Part shown: positions 24,863 through 33,719 of the stretch, in pieces
How the letters are laid out: every line of letters starts with the position of its first letter
How positions within the stretch are numbered: position 1 is the first letter of the stretch
Translations under genes and position numbers: made by a program
Notes under the pieces: model-generated
The model's input: only the letters and a program-made list of their open reading frames with translations
The model's database searches: none
Told to the model about the DNA's origin: nothing
NCBI GenBank assembly: GCA_035940775.1
Contig: DASZEN010000040.1
Location: 69,646-133,645, forward strand
Source of the DNA: DASQYE01 sp035940775
GTDB lineage: Bacteria > Acidobacteriota > Blastocatellia > Pyrinomonadales > Pyrinomonadaceae
Direction of reading: 5' to 3'
DNA length: 64,000 nt

Positions 24863-25354
24863 TTAAGATGTCTCGTCTGCCTCTTCTGATGCGCGTCCGT
24901 GTGATTCGGCGAGCGCCTCTTTTCGCCTGCTGCTCCTGCTGCTGCTGCTGGCGCGCACGCCCTTATTCTCTGGCATGGCATCGACTCGCGCGCTCAATAC
25001 GCGTTCGACGCGCTGCGGCAGCAGCATCGGCGCAACTCCGGCGATTGCTTCCGTTAATTGCACTATGTCGCCGCCGCCGCGCCAGTGTTCGCGCACCACA
25101 CGGTCGTCCGTGCGATTGATTAACCGGACGAGGGTGAGCGCGATCAGGTAAGCATCATCCACCTGGCCTATGAACGGCAACATATCGGGAATAAAATCCA
25201 GCGGCATGATGGCGTAGACGATGGCCCCCGCGAAGAGAAGCTTCTCGGTGCGCGGCACGCGAGCATCCGTCATCAAGCGCCCGCATAAAGCGATCATGTT
25301 CGGGACGAACATCAGCAGGTTCTTCATACGCCGCTTCGCTTGCAGCCTTTTCAT
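24863..25354 (-). CDS. YkvA-family (DUF1232) membrane protein
   Basis: The 163-residue protein carries the DUF1232 signature: RVPRTEKLLFAGAIVYAIMP, then LDFIPDMLPFIGQVDDAYLI. Two short hydrophobic helices flank the conserved P-D-IPD-P-G-DD pattern. Function unknown; homologues are small bacterial membrane proteins. The C-terminus is an Arg/Ser/Glu-rich tail. GGGGGA lies 4 nt before ATG 25354. It is divergent from the SGNH hydrolase, with a TAC trinucleotide repeat in the shared gap. Confidence 0.88.
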   Translation of the reverse strand: MKRLQAKRRMKNLLMFVPNMIALCGRLMTDARVPRTEKLLFAGAIVYAIMPLDFIPDMLPFIGQVDDAYLIALTLVRLINRTDDRVVREHWRGGGDIVQLTEAIAGVAPMLLPQRVERVLSARVDAMPENKGVRASSSSRSSRRKEALAESHGRASEEADETS

Positions 25355-25491
25355 AGCGTCCCCCTTCCTCCCGGTCGAAAATAAACAGAGCCGCGCCCTG
25401 TCGAATCAATTTACCACGATAACTCTCGCGCCCTGAATCGAACTCGGTTAAGATAACGCGCGCGAGCGAGCGAGTTTCGCGCACCACGCTT

Positions 25492-25509
25492 TACTACTAC
25501 TACTACTAC
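25492..25509. repeat. (TAC)6 trinucleotide microsatellite
   Basis: Six perfect TAC units lie 20-37 nt upstream of the SGNH hydrolase start, in the divergent gap with the YkvA gene. Copy-number change would alter promoter or leader spacing without affecting coding sequence. Confidence 0.85.
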
Positions 25510-25528
25510 TGCTTCGTTCAGCCCGAGT

Positions 25529-26293
25529 ATGAATCGTCCCTCCCTCAAAAGGCCGTGTCTTCTGGCCGTAGCGTTGATGGCTCTGTCGCTTTGCGCCGGG
25601 AGCGATTTTAAGAGACCGGCTTCCGAAGCGCGGCTGCGCGTGCTCTTCGTCGGCAATAGCCTGACCTACTTTAACGAGCTGCCCTCCATGGTCGAAGCGC
25701 TCGCTGAAGCCTCCGGACAAAAGCGGCTGGCCTTCAAAGCGATTGTGTTCGGCGGCTACAGTCTTGAGGATCACTGGAACCAGGGAGATGCGCGGCGCGC
25801 AATCGAGCGCGGCGGGTGGGATGTGGTCGTGTTGCAGCAGGGGCCTTCGGCCTCGACAGAGGGCCGCCAGTCTTTGCTCGCCTACACGCGCCGCTTTTCT
25901 GAGGAGATTCGACGCGCCGGGGCGAGGCCCGCCTTATATATGGTCTGGCCTTCCGTCGGTCGGAAGCAGGACTTTGACGGGGTGGCCGAGTCCTACAGCC
26001 AGGCCGCCGAAGAAGCGGCGGGCCTTCTCTTCCCGGCCGGAGAAGCATGGCGCGGCGCGTGGAGGCGTGACCCGAAGCTCGAACTCTACTCAGCGGATGG
26101 ACTGCATCCGACCGTCGCCGGATCGTATCTCGCGGCGCTGATTATCTACGAGGGACTGTACGGGCAATCACCCGTCGGGCTGCCATCGACATTCAAGCTG
26201 CGTTCGGGAGCGAGGATAGAACTCCCCCCGGAGCAGGCGCGGTTGATGCAGGAAGCAGCCGCCGAGGCCAATAAGAGATTCGGGCGGCGATAG
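25529..26293 (+). CDS. Exported SGNH/GDSL-type hydrolase
   Basis: This 254-residue protein has a signal peptide (CLLAVALMALSLCAGSD). The first block is VLFVGNSLTYFNELP, where Ser of GNSLT is the nucleophile. Later blocks are FGGYSLEDHWNQG (Gly block), VVLQQGPSAS (Asn/Gln block) and DGLHPTVAGSYLAAL, which provides the catalytic Asp and His. SGNH enzymes are esterases, lipases or carbohydrate deacetylases acting outside the cytoplasm; the substrate is unknown. It is monocistronic, 146 nt before the DUF1287 lipoprotein. Confidence 0.9.
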   Translation: MNRPSLKRPCLLAVALMALSLCAGSDFKRPASEARLRVLFVGNSLTYFNELPSMVEALAEASGQKRLAFKAIVFGGYSLEDHWNQGDARRAIERGGWDVVVLQQGPSASTEGRQSLLAYTRRFSEEIRRAGARPALYMVWPSVGRKQDFDGVAESYSQAAEEAAGLLFPAGEAWRGAWRRDPKLELYSADGLHPTVAGSYLAALIIYEGLYGQSPVGLPSTFKLRSGARIELPPEQARLMQEAAAEANKRFGRR

Positions 26294-26438
26294 CTGGACG
26301 GGGATGCGAGTTGCGCCGTCGATTTTTGTACCGAGGAGCCGCAGAGAGGCCCGGACGCGAGCGGCGGTCTTATCTTTGGACTAAAGGCCCGCCCCGCGCG
26401 GTTCCAACTTGACTGGCCTGTGTGCGAGGTGGAAACTT

Positions 26439-27098
26439 ATGCACATGAGCAGAATGATCTGCATCGCGCTGCTCCTCGTCGCAGCCCTGATCCCGGCCGC
26501 CGCGTGCCGCCGGGTGGGCCAAACGGCGCAATCCTCCTCGTCCGTCAGGTCTCGAAGGGCCTCTACGCCGATCTCTTCGCCCGTCGTCAAAGCGGTCGTC
26601 GAAGCCGCGATTGAACAACTGGATTACACGCGATACTACGATCCGTCCTATGTTAAGCTCGACTATCCCGGAGGAGATGTTCCGCTCGATAGGGGTGCGT
26701 GTACGGATGTCATCATCAGGGCTTTCCGCCAGGGCCGCGTCGATCTACAGCAGAAGGTTCACGAGGACATGGCGCTCAACTTTTCCGCCTACCCTCAGAA
26801 ATGGGGTCTCAGCCGACCGGACGCGAATATAGATCATCGTCGCGTTCCGAACCTGATGGTCTACTTCAAGCGCGGGGGCAAGTCTCTGACCATTTCCGAC
26901 AACCCTAAGGATTATCTTCCGGGAGATGTAGTCGCCTGGGATTTAGGCGGCAACACGACCCATACGGGGCTGGTGACGAATATAATATCCGAGACCACCG
27001 GGAATCATCTGATCGTACATAACATTGGCTCCGGCGTGAGGGCCGAAGACGTGCTCTTTTCATGGCCGATCATCGGCCACTATCGCTATTTTTCATAG
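26439..27098 (+). CDS. DUF1287 lipoprotein
   Basis: ATG 26439 begins MHMSRMICIALLLVAALIPA, followed by an AACRR lipobox-like site, so a 219-residue lipoprotein is likely. The DUF1287 core is clear: YYDPSYVKLDYPGGDVPLDR, GACTDVIIRAFR, MALNFSAYPQKWGLSRPDAN, IDHRRVPNLMVYF, PGDVVAWDLGG, HTGLV and IVHNIGSG. The conserved Cys (GACTDV) and His (HTGLV) suggest an NlpC/P60-like papain-fold peptidase or amidase. This is known only by similarity for the family; the substrate may be cell wall. Confidence 0.85.
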   Translation: MHMSRMICIALLLVAALIPAAACRRVGQTAQSSSSVRSRRASTPISSPVVKAVVEAAIEQLDYTRYYDPSYVKLDYPGGDVPLDRGACTDVIIRAFRQGRVDLQQKVHEDMALNFSAYPQKWGLSRPDANIDHRRVPNLMVYFKRGGKSLTISDNPKDYLPGDVVAWDLGGNTTHTGLVTNIISETTGNHLIVHNIGSGVRAEDVLFSWPIIGHYRYFS

Positions 27099-27137
27099 CC
27101 GTCATAAAAGCACGGCCTTTCCCAGAGCCACGCCCCT

Positions 27138-28148
27138 ATGAACATACTAGAACGCTTAAGAGAGCGCGCCGCCACCGATCTCAAGCACATAGTCCTGCCC
27201 GAAGGCGAAGACCCGCGCACGGTCGTTGCCGCCTCGATCTGTGCCCGCGAGCGCATCGCGCGCATTACGCTCATTGGTCGTGAAGAAAAGATTCGCGCCG
27301 CCGCACAGGGCGCTGTAGTAGACCTCGGCGGCGTCGAAGTCGTAGACCACAGGCGCGCCCCCGACTTTGAAAAAATGGCGTCGCTCTATCACGAGCTGCG
27401 GCGGGCCAGGGGCGTGATGGCCGACGAGGCGCGCGCGGCGGTCGAAGACCCGCTCTACTATGGCAACCTGATGGTTCGGATGGGCCGCGCCGACGGCTCC
27501 GTGGCCGGGGCGACCAACACCACTTCGCACACGGTGCGCGCCGCGCTGCACTGCATAGGAGTGCGCGCAGGCTTCAAGCTCGTCTCAAGCTTTTTCGTGA
27601 TGGTCTTGCCGGACAAAAGCTTCGGCGAGGACGGCGCGCTCATCTACGCCGACTGCGGCGTGGTCATAGAGCCTTCGGCGACGGAGCTGGCCGAGATCGC
27701 CGTCGCCTCGGCCGATTCCTGCCGCGCCCTTCTCGAAGCAGAGCCGCGCGTCGCCATGGTCTCGTTCTCGACCAAGGGCAGCGCCAAACATAAGCTCGTG
27801 GACAAGATCGTGGAAGCGACGCGCACCGTGCGGGCCCGCGCGCCCGAGCTTGAGATTGACGGCGAGCTGCAAGCGGACGCCGCGCTCGTCCCCGGCGTCG
27901 GTCAATCGAAAGCGCCCGGCTCAAGCGTCGCGGGACGCGCCAACGTGCTCATCTTTCCCGACTTACAGGCCGGAAACATCGCCTATAAACTGACCGAGAG
28001 ATTGGCGGGCGCGACCGCCATCGGCCCCATTCTTCAGGGGCTCGACAAGCCCGCCAACGATCTTTCGCGGGGCTGCAAAGCCGCCGACATCGTAGACGCC
28101 GTGGCGATCACAGCCGTACAGGCACAGGCGCGCGCCCTGGCCGTTTGA
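27138..28148 (+). CDS. pta: Phosphate acetyltransferase
   Basis: The 336-residue enzyme matches the PTA/PTB family along its length: LERLRERAATDLKHIVLPEG, then NLMVRMGRADGSVAGATNTT, and near the end LIFPDLQAGNIAYKLTERLA with IGPILQGLDKPANDLSRGC. It converts acetyl-CoA and phosphate into acetyl phosphate and CoA. The length is that of the short catalytic-only Pta form. No acetate kinase gene is visible nearby, so the partner is elsewhere or the enzyme is assimilatory. Confidence 0.95.
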   Translation: MNILERLRERAATDLKHIVLPEGEDPRTVVAASICARERIARITLIGREEKIRAAAQGAVVDLGGVEVVDHRRAPDFEKMASLYHELRRARGVMADEARAAVEDPLYYGNLMVRMGRADGSVAGATNTTSHTVRAALHCIGVRAGFKLVSSFFVMVLPDKSFGEDGALIYADCGVVIEPSATELAEIAVASADSCRALLEAEPRVAMVSFSTKGSAKHKLVDKIVEATRTVRARAPELEIDGELQADAALVPGVGQSKAPGSSVAGRANVLIFPDLQAGNIAYKLTERLAGATAIGPILQGLDKPANDLSRGCKAADIVDAVAITAVQAQARALAV

Positions 28149-28220
28149 GCCTTCGGTCACCGGGCAACCAGGCGCGCGCCTCGGCCTATCAAACCAGGAC
28201 GGACGAGCCAAACGGAAGAG

Positions 28221-29393
28221 GTGCTGATTTTGTTCCGGCCCATACTGTTATCTCTCATCGCTGCTCTGATCCTGCTGGGGGCGGTCGCGCGCGGCGAGGC
28301 GCAAGAGACCGCGCCGCCGCCGCCTTCTTCTTCCTCTTCTCCTGCTGCGCCCGCGCCATCGGAAACGCCGACGGAGCGCGAACCGCAGGAGCCCGTCAAA
28401 GTCTTCACGGAGGAAGTACGCCTGCCGGTCGTCGCCTATGACGAGTACGGGCGCTTCGTTCCGGGCGTCGAATTGGACGACGTGCTCGTGCTCGAAGACG
28501 GCGTGCCGCAGGAGATCAGGAGCATTCAGCGCATCCCCGCCAGCATCCTTTTCCTTCTGGACACGAGCGCCGTCGTGACGCTCGCCAAAGATGTCAAGAC
28601 GACGCGCGCCATAGCGCTGCGCCTGCTCGGCAAGCTGCGCTCCGGGGATAATATCTCCGTGCTTCAATTCGGCGACCGCACGGAGTTACTACAGGACTGG
28701 ACGACCGATACGGCGGCGGTCGAGCATGTGCTCAAGACCAAGCTTTCGGGCTCCAAGCGCGAGCGGCTGGCGGAAGCCTTTCGCGCGGCCGCCGTGCGTT
28801 TGAAGGAGAGGCCCGCAGGCAGCCGTCATGTCGTCCTCATCACTGATGCGGTGGAAACGCCGGGCGGTCGTGTCAGTTACGAGCAGGCGGTCAAAGAATT
28901 GCTCGGCGCGCAGGCGACCGTGCACGTCATCAGCTATACGGCGGCCATACGCGCGGCGATAGAGCAACGATACGGCAAAGGAAGGGCTCGGGGCGGCACA
29001 GGCGCGCAAAGAGAGGCGCTGCCGATTCCCGATCCCGGCATGCCGCCCGGCCAGACGCGCAACCCATCCGTCACGTTCGGCACGCTCGATCTTGATCGCG
29101 CCATGCGGCGTCACTTTAGGAAGTACGCGGATGAGACAAGGCAGGGCGAGCAACGCCTTGCGAAGCTCGCGGAGGAGACGGGCGGGCGCATTCAGCTTGC
29201 GACCGAGGCGGAGGGGATGGTCAGACAGGCGGACGAAGTGGCGCGCGACATAGGCGCGCAGTACGTCGTCACCTACACGCCGAAGAAACCTCTGGCCTCG
29301 GCGCAGAGCGGAGAATATCGCCGCATCGAAGTCGCCTCGCGCCGCGTCGGGCTGCAACTGCGCTCGCGTCGCGGCTACCTTGCGACGCCCTGA
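28221..29393 (+). CDS. Exported VWA-domain protein of the acidobacterial VWFA-related type
   Basis: A 390-residue exported protein with signal peptide (PILLSLIAALILLGAVARG) and a Pro/Ser-rich linker. A beta-sandwich start follows (VRLPVVAYDEYGRFVPGVEL, then VLEDGVPQEI), characteristic of the acidobacterial VWFA-related domain. The VWA fold follows from ASILFLLDTSAVVTLAKD. The MIDAS motif DxSxS is reduced to D-T-S-A-V, so metal binding may be weakened. The last 100 residues end with QYVVTYTPKKP and YRRIEVASRRVGLQLRSRRG, typical of the family. Function unknown; protein-protein interaction in the periplasm is likely. The start may be GTG 28221 or TTG 28230. Confidence 0.9.
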   Translation: MLILFRPILLSLIAALILLGAVARGEAQETAPPPPSSSSSPAAPAPSETPTEREPQEPVKVFTEEVRLPVVAYDEYGRFVPGVELDDVLVLEDGVPQEIRSIQRIPASILFLLDTSAVVTLAKDVKTTRAIALRLLGKLRSGDNISVLQFGDRTELLQDWTTDTAAVEHVLKTKLSGSKRERLAEAFRAAAVRLKERPAGSRHVVLITDAVETPGGRVSYEQAVKELLGAQATVHVISYTAAIRAAIEQRYGKGRARGGTGAQREALPIPDPGMPPGQTRNPSVTFGTLDLDRAMRRHFRKYADETRQGEQRLAKLAEETGGRIQLATEAEGMVRQADEVARDIGAQYVVTYTPKKPLASAQSGEYRRIEVASRRVGLQLRSRRGYLATP

Positions 29394-29464
29394 GCGCCTG
29401 TTCCGTAGTCCGGATGATCTTTTGAACTTAAAAAACTGCGGGATGCAGAAAAGCTGCTGCCGTC

Positions 29465-30610
29465 TTAGCTCACCGGCACGTCGAGCCTGGATTCCAGGGG
29501 GGCCGCCCACTGCGAGGGCTGTCGGCCCAGCGACGCCTCTTCTTCTCTTCTCTGCAACGGGTGCTGCCTGAGCGCTTCCCATTCTTCCTGCGAGACGCGA
29601 TGGAACATCTCTACGATCTTCGGATCGAAGTGCTGTCCGGCGCACCTGTCCAACTCTTCTGAGGCGGCCTCGTAAGACCTCGCTGTACGATAGACGCGGT
29701 CGCTCGTCAACGCATCGAAGGCATCGGCGACGGCGAAGATGCGCGCGTTGAGATCGATCTCTTCGCCGCGCAGGCCCAGCGGATAGCCAGAGCCGTCCCA
29801 CTTCTCGTGATGCTGTGCGACGACGCGCGACGCGCCCTCCAGAAATTCTATGCCGCTCAGGATTTGTTGACCGTGCAGCGGATGCTTACGCATCTTGATC
29901 CACTCATCCTCGTCCAGGGCAGCGGGCTTGCGAAGGATCGCGTCCGGCACGCCGATCTTGCCTATGTCGTGGAGCAGGGAGCCGAACTCCAGCGACCTCA
30001 GTTGCTCCCTTTCCACCCCAAGCTCGTAGCCCAGCCGCAGGCTAAAGCTGACGACCCTTTGTGAATGCCCGTGCGTTTCATGATCGCGAGTTTCGAGCGC
30101 GGCGGCCAGCGCCTTGAGCGTCATGCGGTACGCATCCTCAAGCGAATCGAGCGCGCGATCGAGTTCCGCCGTCCGCTGCTCGACCAGCTCTTCGAGATGA
30201 TTCTCGTGGCGTCGCTTCGACTCGCGCAGCTCGTAATGCTCGATGGCGCGCTTGACGACCGCCTCGACCTGCCGCAGGTCAAACGGCTTCATGATGTAAT
30301 CGAAAGCGCCGACGCGCAGCGCCTCAATCGCGCTCTCAATGGTCTGCGAGCCGCTGACCAGCACCACGACCGTCTGCGGCGAGACGCCGAGCACATGCGG
30401 AACCATCTCCAATCCGCTCATGCCGGTCATCGTAATATCGCTGATGACCAGCGTGAAGTGTTCCTCGCGCAAGAGGCCAAGAGCCTCTTCGGCTGAGCCC
30501 GCCGACGCGCATTCGTACTGCTCGTTCAGTAGATCGCACAGCAGGCTATTGATTTCCGGCTCGTCATCGACAATCAGGATGCGGGCCACGGGGTCGCTCG
30601 CTTGAGACAT
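29465..30610 (-). CDS. Response regulator with HD-GYP output domain
   Basis: The 381-residue protein begins with a receiver domain (1-125): acidic pair D16-D17 in LIVDDEPEI, phospho-acceptor D58 in VISDITMTG and Lys in IMKPFDL. A coiled coil (140-175) leads to an HD-GYP domain with HSQRVV, LLHDIGKIGVPDAIL and HHEKWDGSGYPLGLRGEEI. HD-GYP domains hydrolyse the second messenger cyclic di-GMP, and the key residues are present. The cognate kinase is not in the window. Upstream is the tRNA-Leu region. Confidence 0.95.
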   Translation of the reverse strand: MSQASDPVARILIVDDEPEINSLLCDLLNEQYECASAGSAEEALGLLREEHFTLVISDITMTGMSGLEMVPHVLGVSPQTVVVLVSGSQTIESAIEALRVGAFDYIMKPFDLRQVEAVVKRAIEHYELRESKRRHENHLEELVEQRTAELDRALDSLEDAYRMTLKALAAALETRDHETHGHSQRVVSFSLRLGYELGVEREQLRSLEFGSLLHDIGKIGVPDAILRKPAALDEDEWIKMRKHPLHGQQILSGIEFLEGASRVVAQHHEKWDGSGYPLGLRGEEIDLNARIFAVADAFDALTSDRVYRTARSYEAASEELDRCAGQHFDPKIVEMFHRVSQEEWEALRQHPLQRREEEASLGRQPSQWAAPLESRLDVPVS

Positions 30611-30613
30611 AAT

Positions 30614-30763
30614 TCAAGAACCACCTTCAGAGGTTTTTTTATGGGACGAGGCCGAGGCACAGACAGGGCTTTTCACTCGGCTCGCAAAGTGTTCGGTTTT
30701 TCTGTGAGAAACGGCAACTGAGAACCGGCTGCCGCACGACAGGCACAGGTATTCTACAATCAC
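30614..30763 (-). CDS. Possible tiny protein with half a zinc ribbon
   Basis: From GTG 30763 about 49 codons read VIVEYLCLSCGSRFSVAV and continue to a stop at 30614, 3 nt before the HD-GYP start. The CLSCG knuckle is typical of small zinc-ribbon proteins, but only one Cys (SPVCAS) is left of the second knuckle. It may be a decayed gene or chance. Position just ahead of the response regulator would fit an upstream operon gene. Confidence 0.25.
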   Translation of the reverse strand: MIVEYLCLSCGSRFSVAVSHRKTEHFASRVKSPVCASASSHKKTSEGGS

Positions 30764-30851
30764 TCCGGCCCCGTTGGCAAACATCTTTTTACACACCCCC
30801 GAAATCGGCCAAAAAAGCACACTTTTCGGGCTAAAAACACCCTCCCAACGG

Positions 30852-30881
30852 TTGACGCCCCGCCCCGCGCGCCACTATTAT
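30852..30881 (+). promoter_or_regulatory. Promoter of the tRNA-Leu gene
   Basis: TTGACG (30852-30857) and TATTAT (30876-30881) are separated by 18 nt. The predicted start is about 12 nt before the mature tRNA 5' end at 30900. Confidence 0.65.
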
Positions 30882-30899
30882 GGCCTCTGCCACACTTCG

Positions 30900-30983
30900 G
30901 CCGGAGTGGCGAAATTGGTATACGCACCAGACTCAAAATCTGGCGTCCGCAAGGACATGTCGGTTCGAGTCCGACCTCCGGCA
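30900..30983 (+). tRNA. tRNA-Leu (anticodon CAA)
   Basis: The 84-nt gene folds into a class II cloverleaf. The acceptor stem GCCGGAG (30900-30906) pairs with CTCCGGC (30976-30982), followed by discriminator A; CCA is not encoded. The anticodon stem CCAGA/TCTGG encloses loop CTCAAAA with anticodon CAA at 30934-30936, which reads UUG. The T arm contains GGTTCGAGTCC. A long variable arm is expected for leucine tRNA. Confidence 0.97.
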
Positions 30984-31479
30984 CTCTATCTCACGCCATA
31001 AAAACGCCCCGCAGTAGCAGTAGCAGCACCCAACCGCCTGCACCTCCCGCGCCGCCATCACAGCCGCAAGCCTGATACCTGAAGCTATGGAAAGGGGCGG
31101 GTGGTCAACTCTTCCCCGTCCCTTTCTGCTCATACCTTTTTGTGCCCCTCCTATGTGAGCTTGTTGAAGGTTGTCGGGCTTGCGGGCCTTTTAGCGTTCG
31201 GCAGGGGGGAGTTACGGAAATCGTGCAGTGGATGTCCGATTTTAGGGGTGCGGAGAGCTTCGTTCGGAGACCGGGCGAGGGGGCGTCGTTGGTTTAAATG
31301 GCTGGACTTAGGGGCTGTTTCGGCTCGCGGCGGGCGGGGTTCTCGATTGTGGCATCGTAGTTGCGGCTCTCGGGCGACGGAATCACCATTTTTGAACTCT
31401 CTCCGGCGGTGTGCGCGCAGCCGCTAACCACAAATGCCGTAATCACAGAAAATCGAATTTTAGGGAAAGGGTTTGAACG
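30984..31479. other. 496-bp region after tRNA-Leu, nothing convincing
   Basis: No gene, integrase or att-like duplication of the tRNA 3' end was seen. A short (AGTAGC)n repeat lies near 31013-31026. A 108-codon plus-strand frame (31101-31427) has no family resemblance and no good ribosome site. Confidence 0.5.
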
Positions 31480-31947
31480 ATGAAAAAGATTCTTCTGCTG
31501 AGTGCCATAGTCCTGGTGTTGGGCTTCTCGAATGAAACTTTTGCGCAGGGCTATCACAACCGCAGCGGCCGCGTGAACGACCGCTTTGACCGCCATCGCA
31601 TACGTCGCGGCATACGCTCCGGACAGATCACACGCGAGGAGGCGCGCGCCCTTCGCGAACGCCAGCGCCAGCTTCGCGCCGAGCGGCGCGTTTTCCGCTC
31701 CGATGACAGGCTGACGCGCGACGAGCGCCGCGAGATTCGTCGCGGAGAACGCGACCATGACCGTCTGATCCGCCGCGCTCGTCACAACGATGATCGTCGT
31801 TGGGATGACGACCGTCGCTGGCGCAATAACGGTCGCGTCAATCACAGGCGCGGCGACGGCTACTATCGTCGCGGGGCTGGCTCGTCCACCCATCCTGTGT
31901 TCGGAAGCAGCAACGTCTCTCGCGGTCGCGGCCGCGGCCGCCATTAA
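31480..31947 (+). CDS. Small exported Arg-rich protein
   Basis: This 155-residue protein has a clear signal peptide (MKKILLLSAIVLVLGFSNET, cleaved near FAQG). The mature part is extremely basic, with many Arg-Arg and Asp-Arg pairs. Two related blocks, IRSGQITREEARALRERQRQ and, 34 residues on, LTRDERREIRRGERDHDRLI, resemble helical repeats. The C-terminus is Gly/Arg-rich (SRGRGRGRH). No family is recognised. A periplasmic role binding anionic polymers is imaginable but unsupported. A stem-loop at 31981-32025 separates it from convergent citrate synthase. Confidence 0.75.
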   Translation: MKKILLLSAIVLVLGFSNETFAQGYHNRSGRVNDRFDRHRIRRGIRSGQITREEARALRERQRQLRAERRVFRSDDRLTRDERREIRRGERDHDRLIRRARHNDDRRWDDDRRWRNNGRVNHRRGDGYYRRGAGSSTHPVFGSSNVSRGRGRGRH

Positions 31948-31980
31948 TGAGCGCCCCCGTACCGCAGGACTTCATTAAGA

Positions 31981-32025
31981 GTGAAGGGAGCGAAAGCGCG
32001 TGCTCTCGCTCCCCTTTCGCTTCAC
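31981..32025. terminator. Bidirectional terminator-like hairpin
   Basis: GGGAGCGA (31986-31993) pairs with TCGCTCCC (32006-32013) around a 12-nt loop, extended by GTGAA/TTCAC at the ends after a bulge. It lies between two convergent genes and can serve both strands. Confidence 0.6.
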
Positions 32026-32081
32026 ATCTTCACCGTTACTCGTAAACCCCCGGACAATCATCCGCGAGCGTAGCGAACGAT

Positions 32082-33383
32082 TCAGCCCTCGTTCTTCTTT
32101 CGCCGCTCGATAGGAACATAGTCACGCTCGCCCGAGCCGAGGTAGACCTGACGCGGGCGCGCGATCTTCTGTTCCGGGTCTTGAAGCATCTCTACCCACT
32201 GCGCGAGCCAGCCGGAGGTGCGCGGAATGGCGAAGAGCACCGGAAACATATCCACCGGAAAACCCATCGCGCGATAGATGATGCCGGAATAGAAGTCCAC
32301 GTTCGGGTAAAGCTTGCGCTTGACGAAATACTCATCTTCGAGCGCGATTCGCTCCAGCTCCAGAGCGATGTCAAGCAGTGGGTCTTTGCCCGTCACCTCG
32401 AACACCTCGTAGGCGACCTGCTTGATAATGGTCGCGCGCGGGTCATAATTCTTATAGACGCGATGACCGAAGCCCATCAGACGGAACTCGCCGCTCTTGG
32501 CGCGCTTGACGTATTCCGGAACGCGCTCTATCGAATTGATCTCCTTGAGCATCCTGAGCACGGCCTCGTTGGCTCCGCCGTGCAGCGGGCCGTAGAGCGC
32601 GGCCGCAGCGCCCGCAATCGAGGAGTAGGGGTCGGTCTGCGCGCTCCCGATTGAGCGCATGGCGTTGGTGCTGCAATTCTGTTCGTGGTCGGCGTGCAGA
32701 ATAAAGAGGACGTTCAGGGCGCGCTCAAGCACGGGGTCGGGTTGATACTTGACCTCGGTCGTCTTGAACATCATGTTCAGGAAATTCCCCGCATAGCCCA
32801 GGTCGTTGTCCGGATAAGCATAGGGCAACCCCCTTCTGTGACGGTAGGAGAAGGCAGCAATCGTCGCCACCTTGGCGATCAGGCGCTCGATCTGTTTGCG
32901 GCGGCAATCCTCGTCGAAGATATTCTTCGCCTCCGGGTAAAAGGTCGAGAGCGCGCCCATCGTGCCCACCAGCATGCCCATCGGGTGAGCGTCATATTGA
33001 AAGCCGTCCATCACCTTCTTGATGCTCTCGTGGATGAAGGTGTGGTGCGTTATCTGCCATGTCCATTCCTTCAGTTCCGCCTCCGTGGGCAGCTCGCCGT
33101 ACAGCAGCAGGTAGGCGACTTCCAGATACGTGCTCCGCTCGGCGAGCTGTTCGATAGGGTAGCCGCGATAACGAAGTATCCCACGGTCGCCGTCGATAAA
33201 GGTGACGCTGCTCTTGCACGAAGCCGTGTTCATAAAAGCCGGGTCGTAGGTCATGAGCCCGAAATCTTCGTCCGAGACTCTGATCTGCCGCAAGTCCATG
33301 GCCCGTATCGTATCGTTCTCGATGGGAATCTCGTATTGCCGTCCGGTACGATTATCTGTAATCGTCAAGGTGCTCGTGCTCAT
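32082..33383 (-). CDS. gltA: Citrate synthase (type II)
   Basis: ATG 33383 has GGAGGAGAG directly upstream and gives 433 residues. The enzyme starts STSTLTITDNRTGRQYEIPI, as in hexameric bacterial citrate synthases. It shows the catalytic regions LHADHEQNCSTNAMR (first His), YGPLHGGANEAV (second His) and MGFGHRVYKNYDPR (third). Near the C-terminus, IPRTSGWLAQWVEM precedes RPRQVYLG. It condenses oxaloacetate and acetyl-CoA to citrate, entering the TCA cycle. It is monocistronic, divergent from the glucan synthase. Confidence 0.96.
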   Translation of the reverse strand: MSTSTLTITDNRTGRQYEIPIENDTIRAMDLRQIRVSDEDFGLMTYDPAFMNTASCKSSVTFIDGDRGILRYRGYPIEQLAERSTYLEVAYLLLYGELPTEAELKEWTWQITHHTFIHESIKKVMDGFQYDAHPMGMLVGTMGALSTFYPEAKNIFDEDCRRKQIERLIAKVATIAAFSYRHRRGLPYAYPDNDLGYAGNFLNMMFKTTEVKYQPDPVLERALNVLFILHADHEQNCSTNAMRSIGSAQTDPYSSIAGAAAALYGPLHGGANEAVLRMLKEINSIERVPEYVKRAKSGEFRLMGFGHRVYKNYDPRATIIKQVAYEVFEVTGKDPLLDIALELERIALEDEYFVKRKLYPNVDFYSGIIYRAMGFPVDMFPVLFAIPRTSGWLAQWVEMLQDPEQKIARPRQVYLGSGERDYVPIERRKKNEG

Positions 33384-33719
33384 CTCTCCTCCACATGCAA
33401 CCGAAAATAGTTGCGCCCCGACCGCGCGCCCCCCATAGACCGCGCGACGACGGCCGCGCATAGCTCTGATTTTGCTCGCTCAAACGGTATCGAAGAAAGG
33501 TACGCCATCACTCTGGGGAAGGCAAGGAAGAACGAAGGGATGAAGGATGAGCGGTGAGGGATGAATGATTGAGTGAATTGTAGATTGATGCTTTCATTCA
33601 ACCCCTTTCATCCCTCACGCTCTCCGCCCTGCGGCCCTTCGCTCCTTCCGGCGGCCCTTCGTTCCACCCTTCGTTGTGTTATGCTTAAGGAAATTTCTCC
33701 TCCGATTGTGTGAAGGCAA

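Noticed and set aside
31101..31427. A 108-codon ORF downstream of tRNA-Leu
   Set aside because: Basic, Cys/Ser-rich random-looking sequence with no ribosome site. An integrated element at the tRNA was considered, but there is no integrase and no repeat of the tRNA 3' end.
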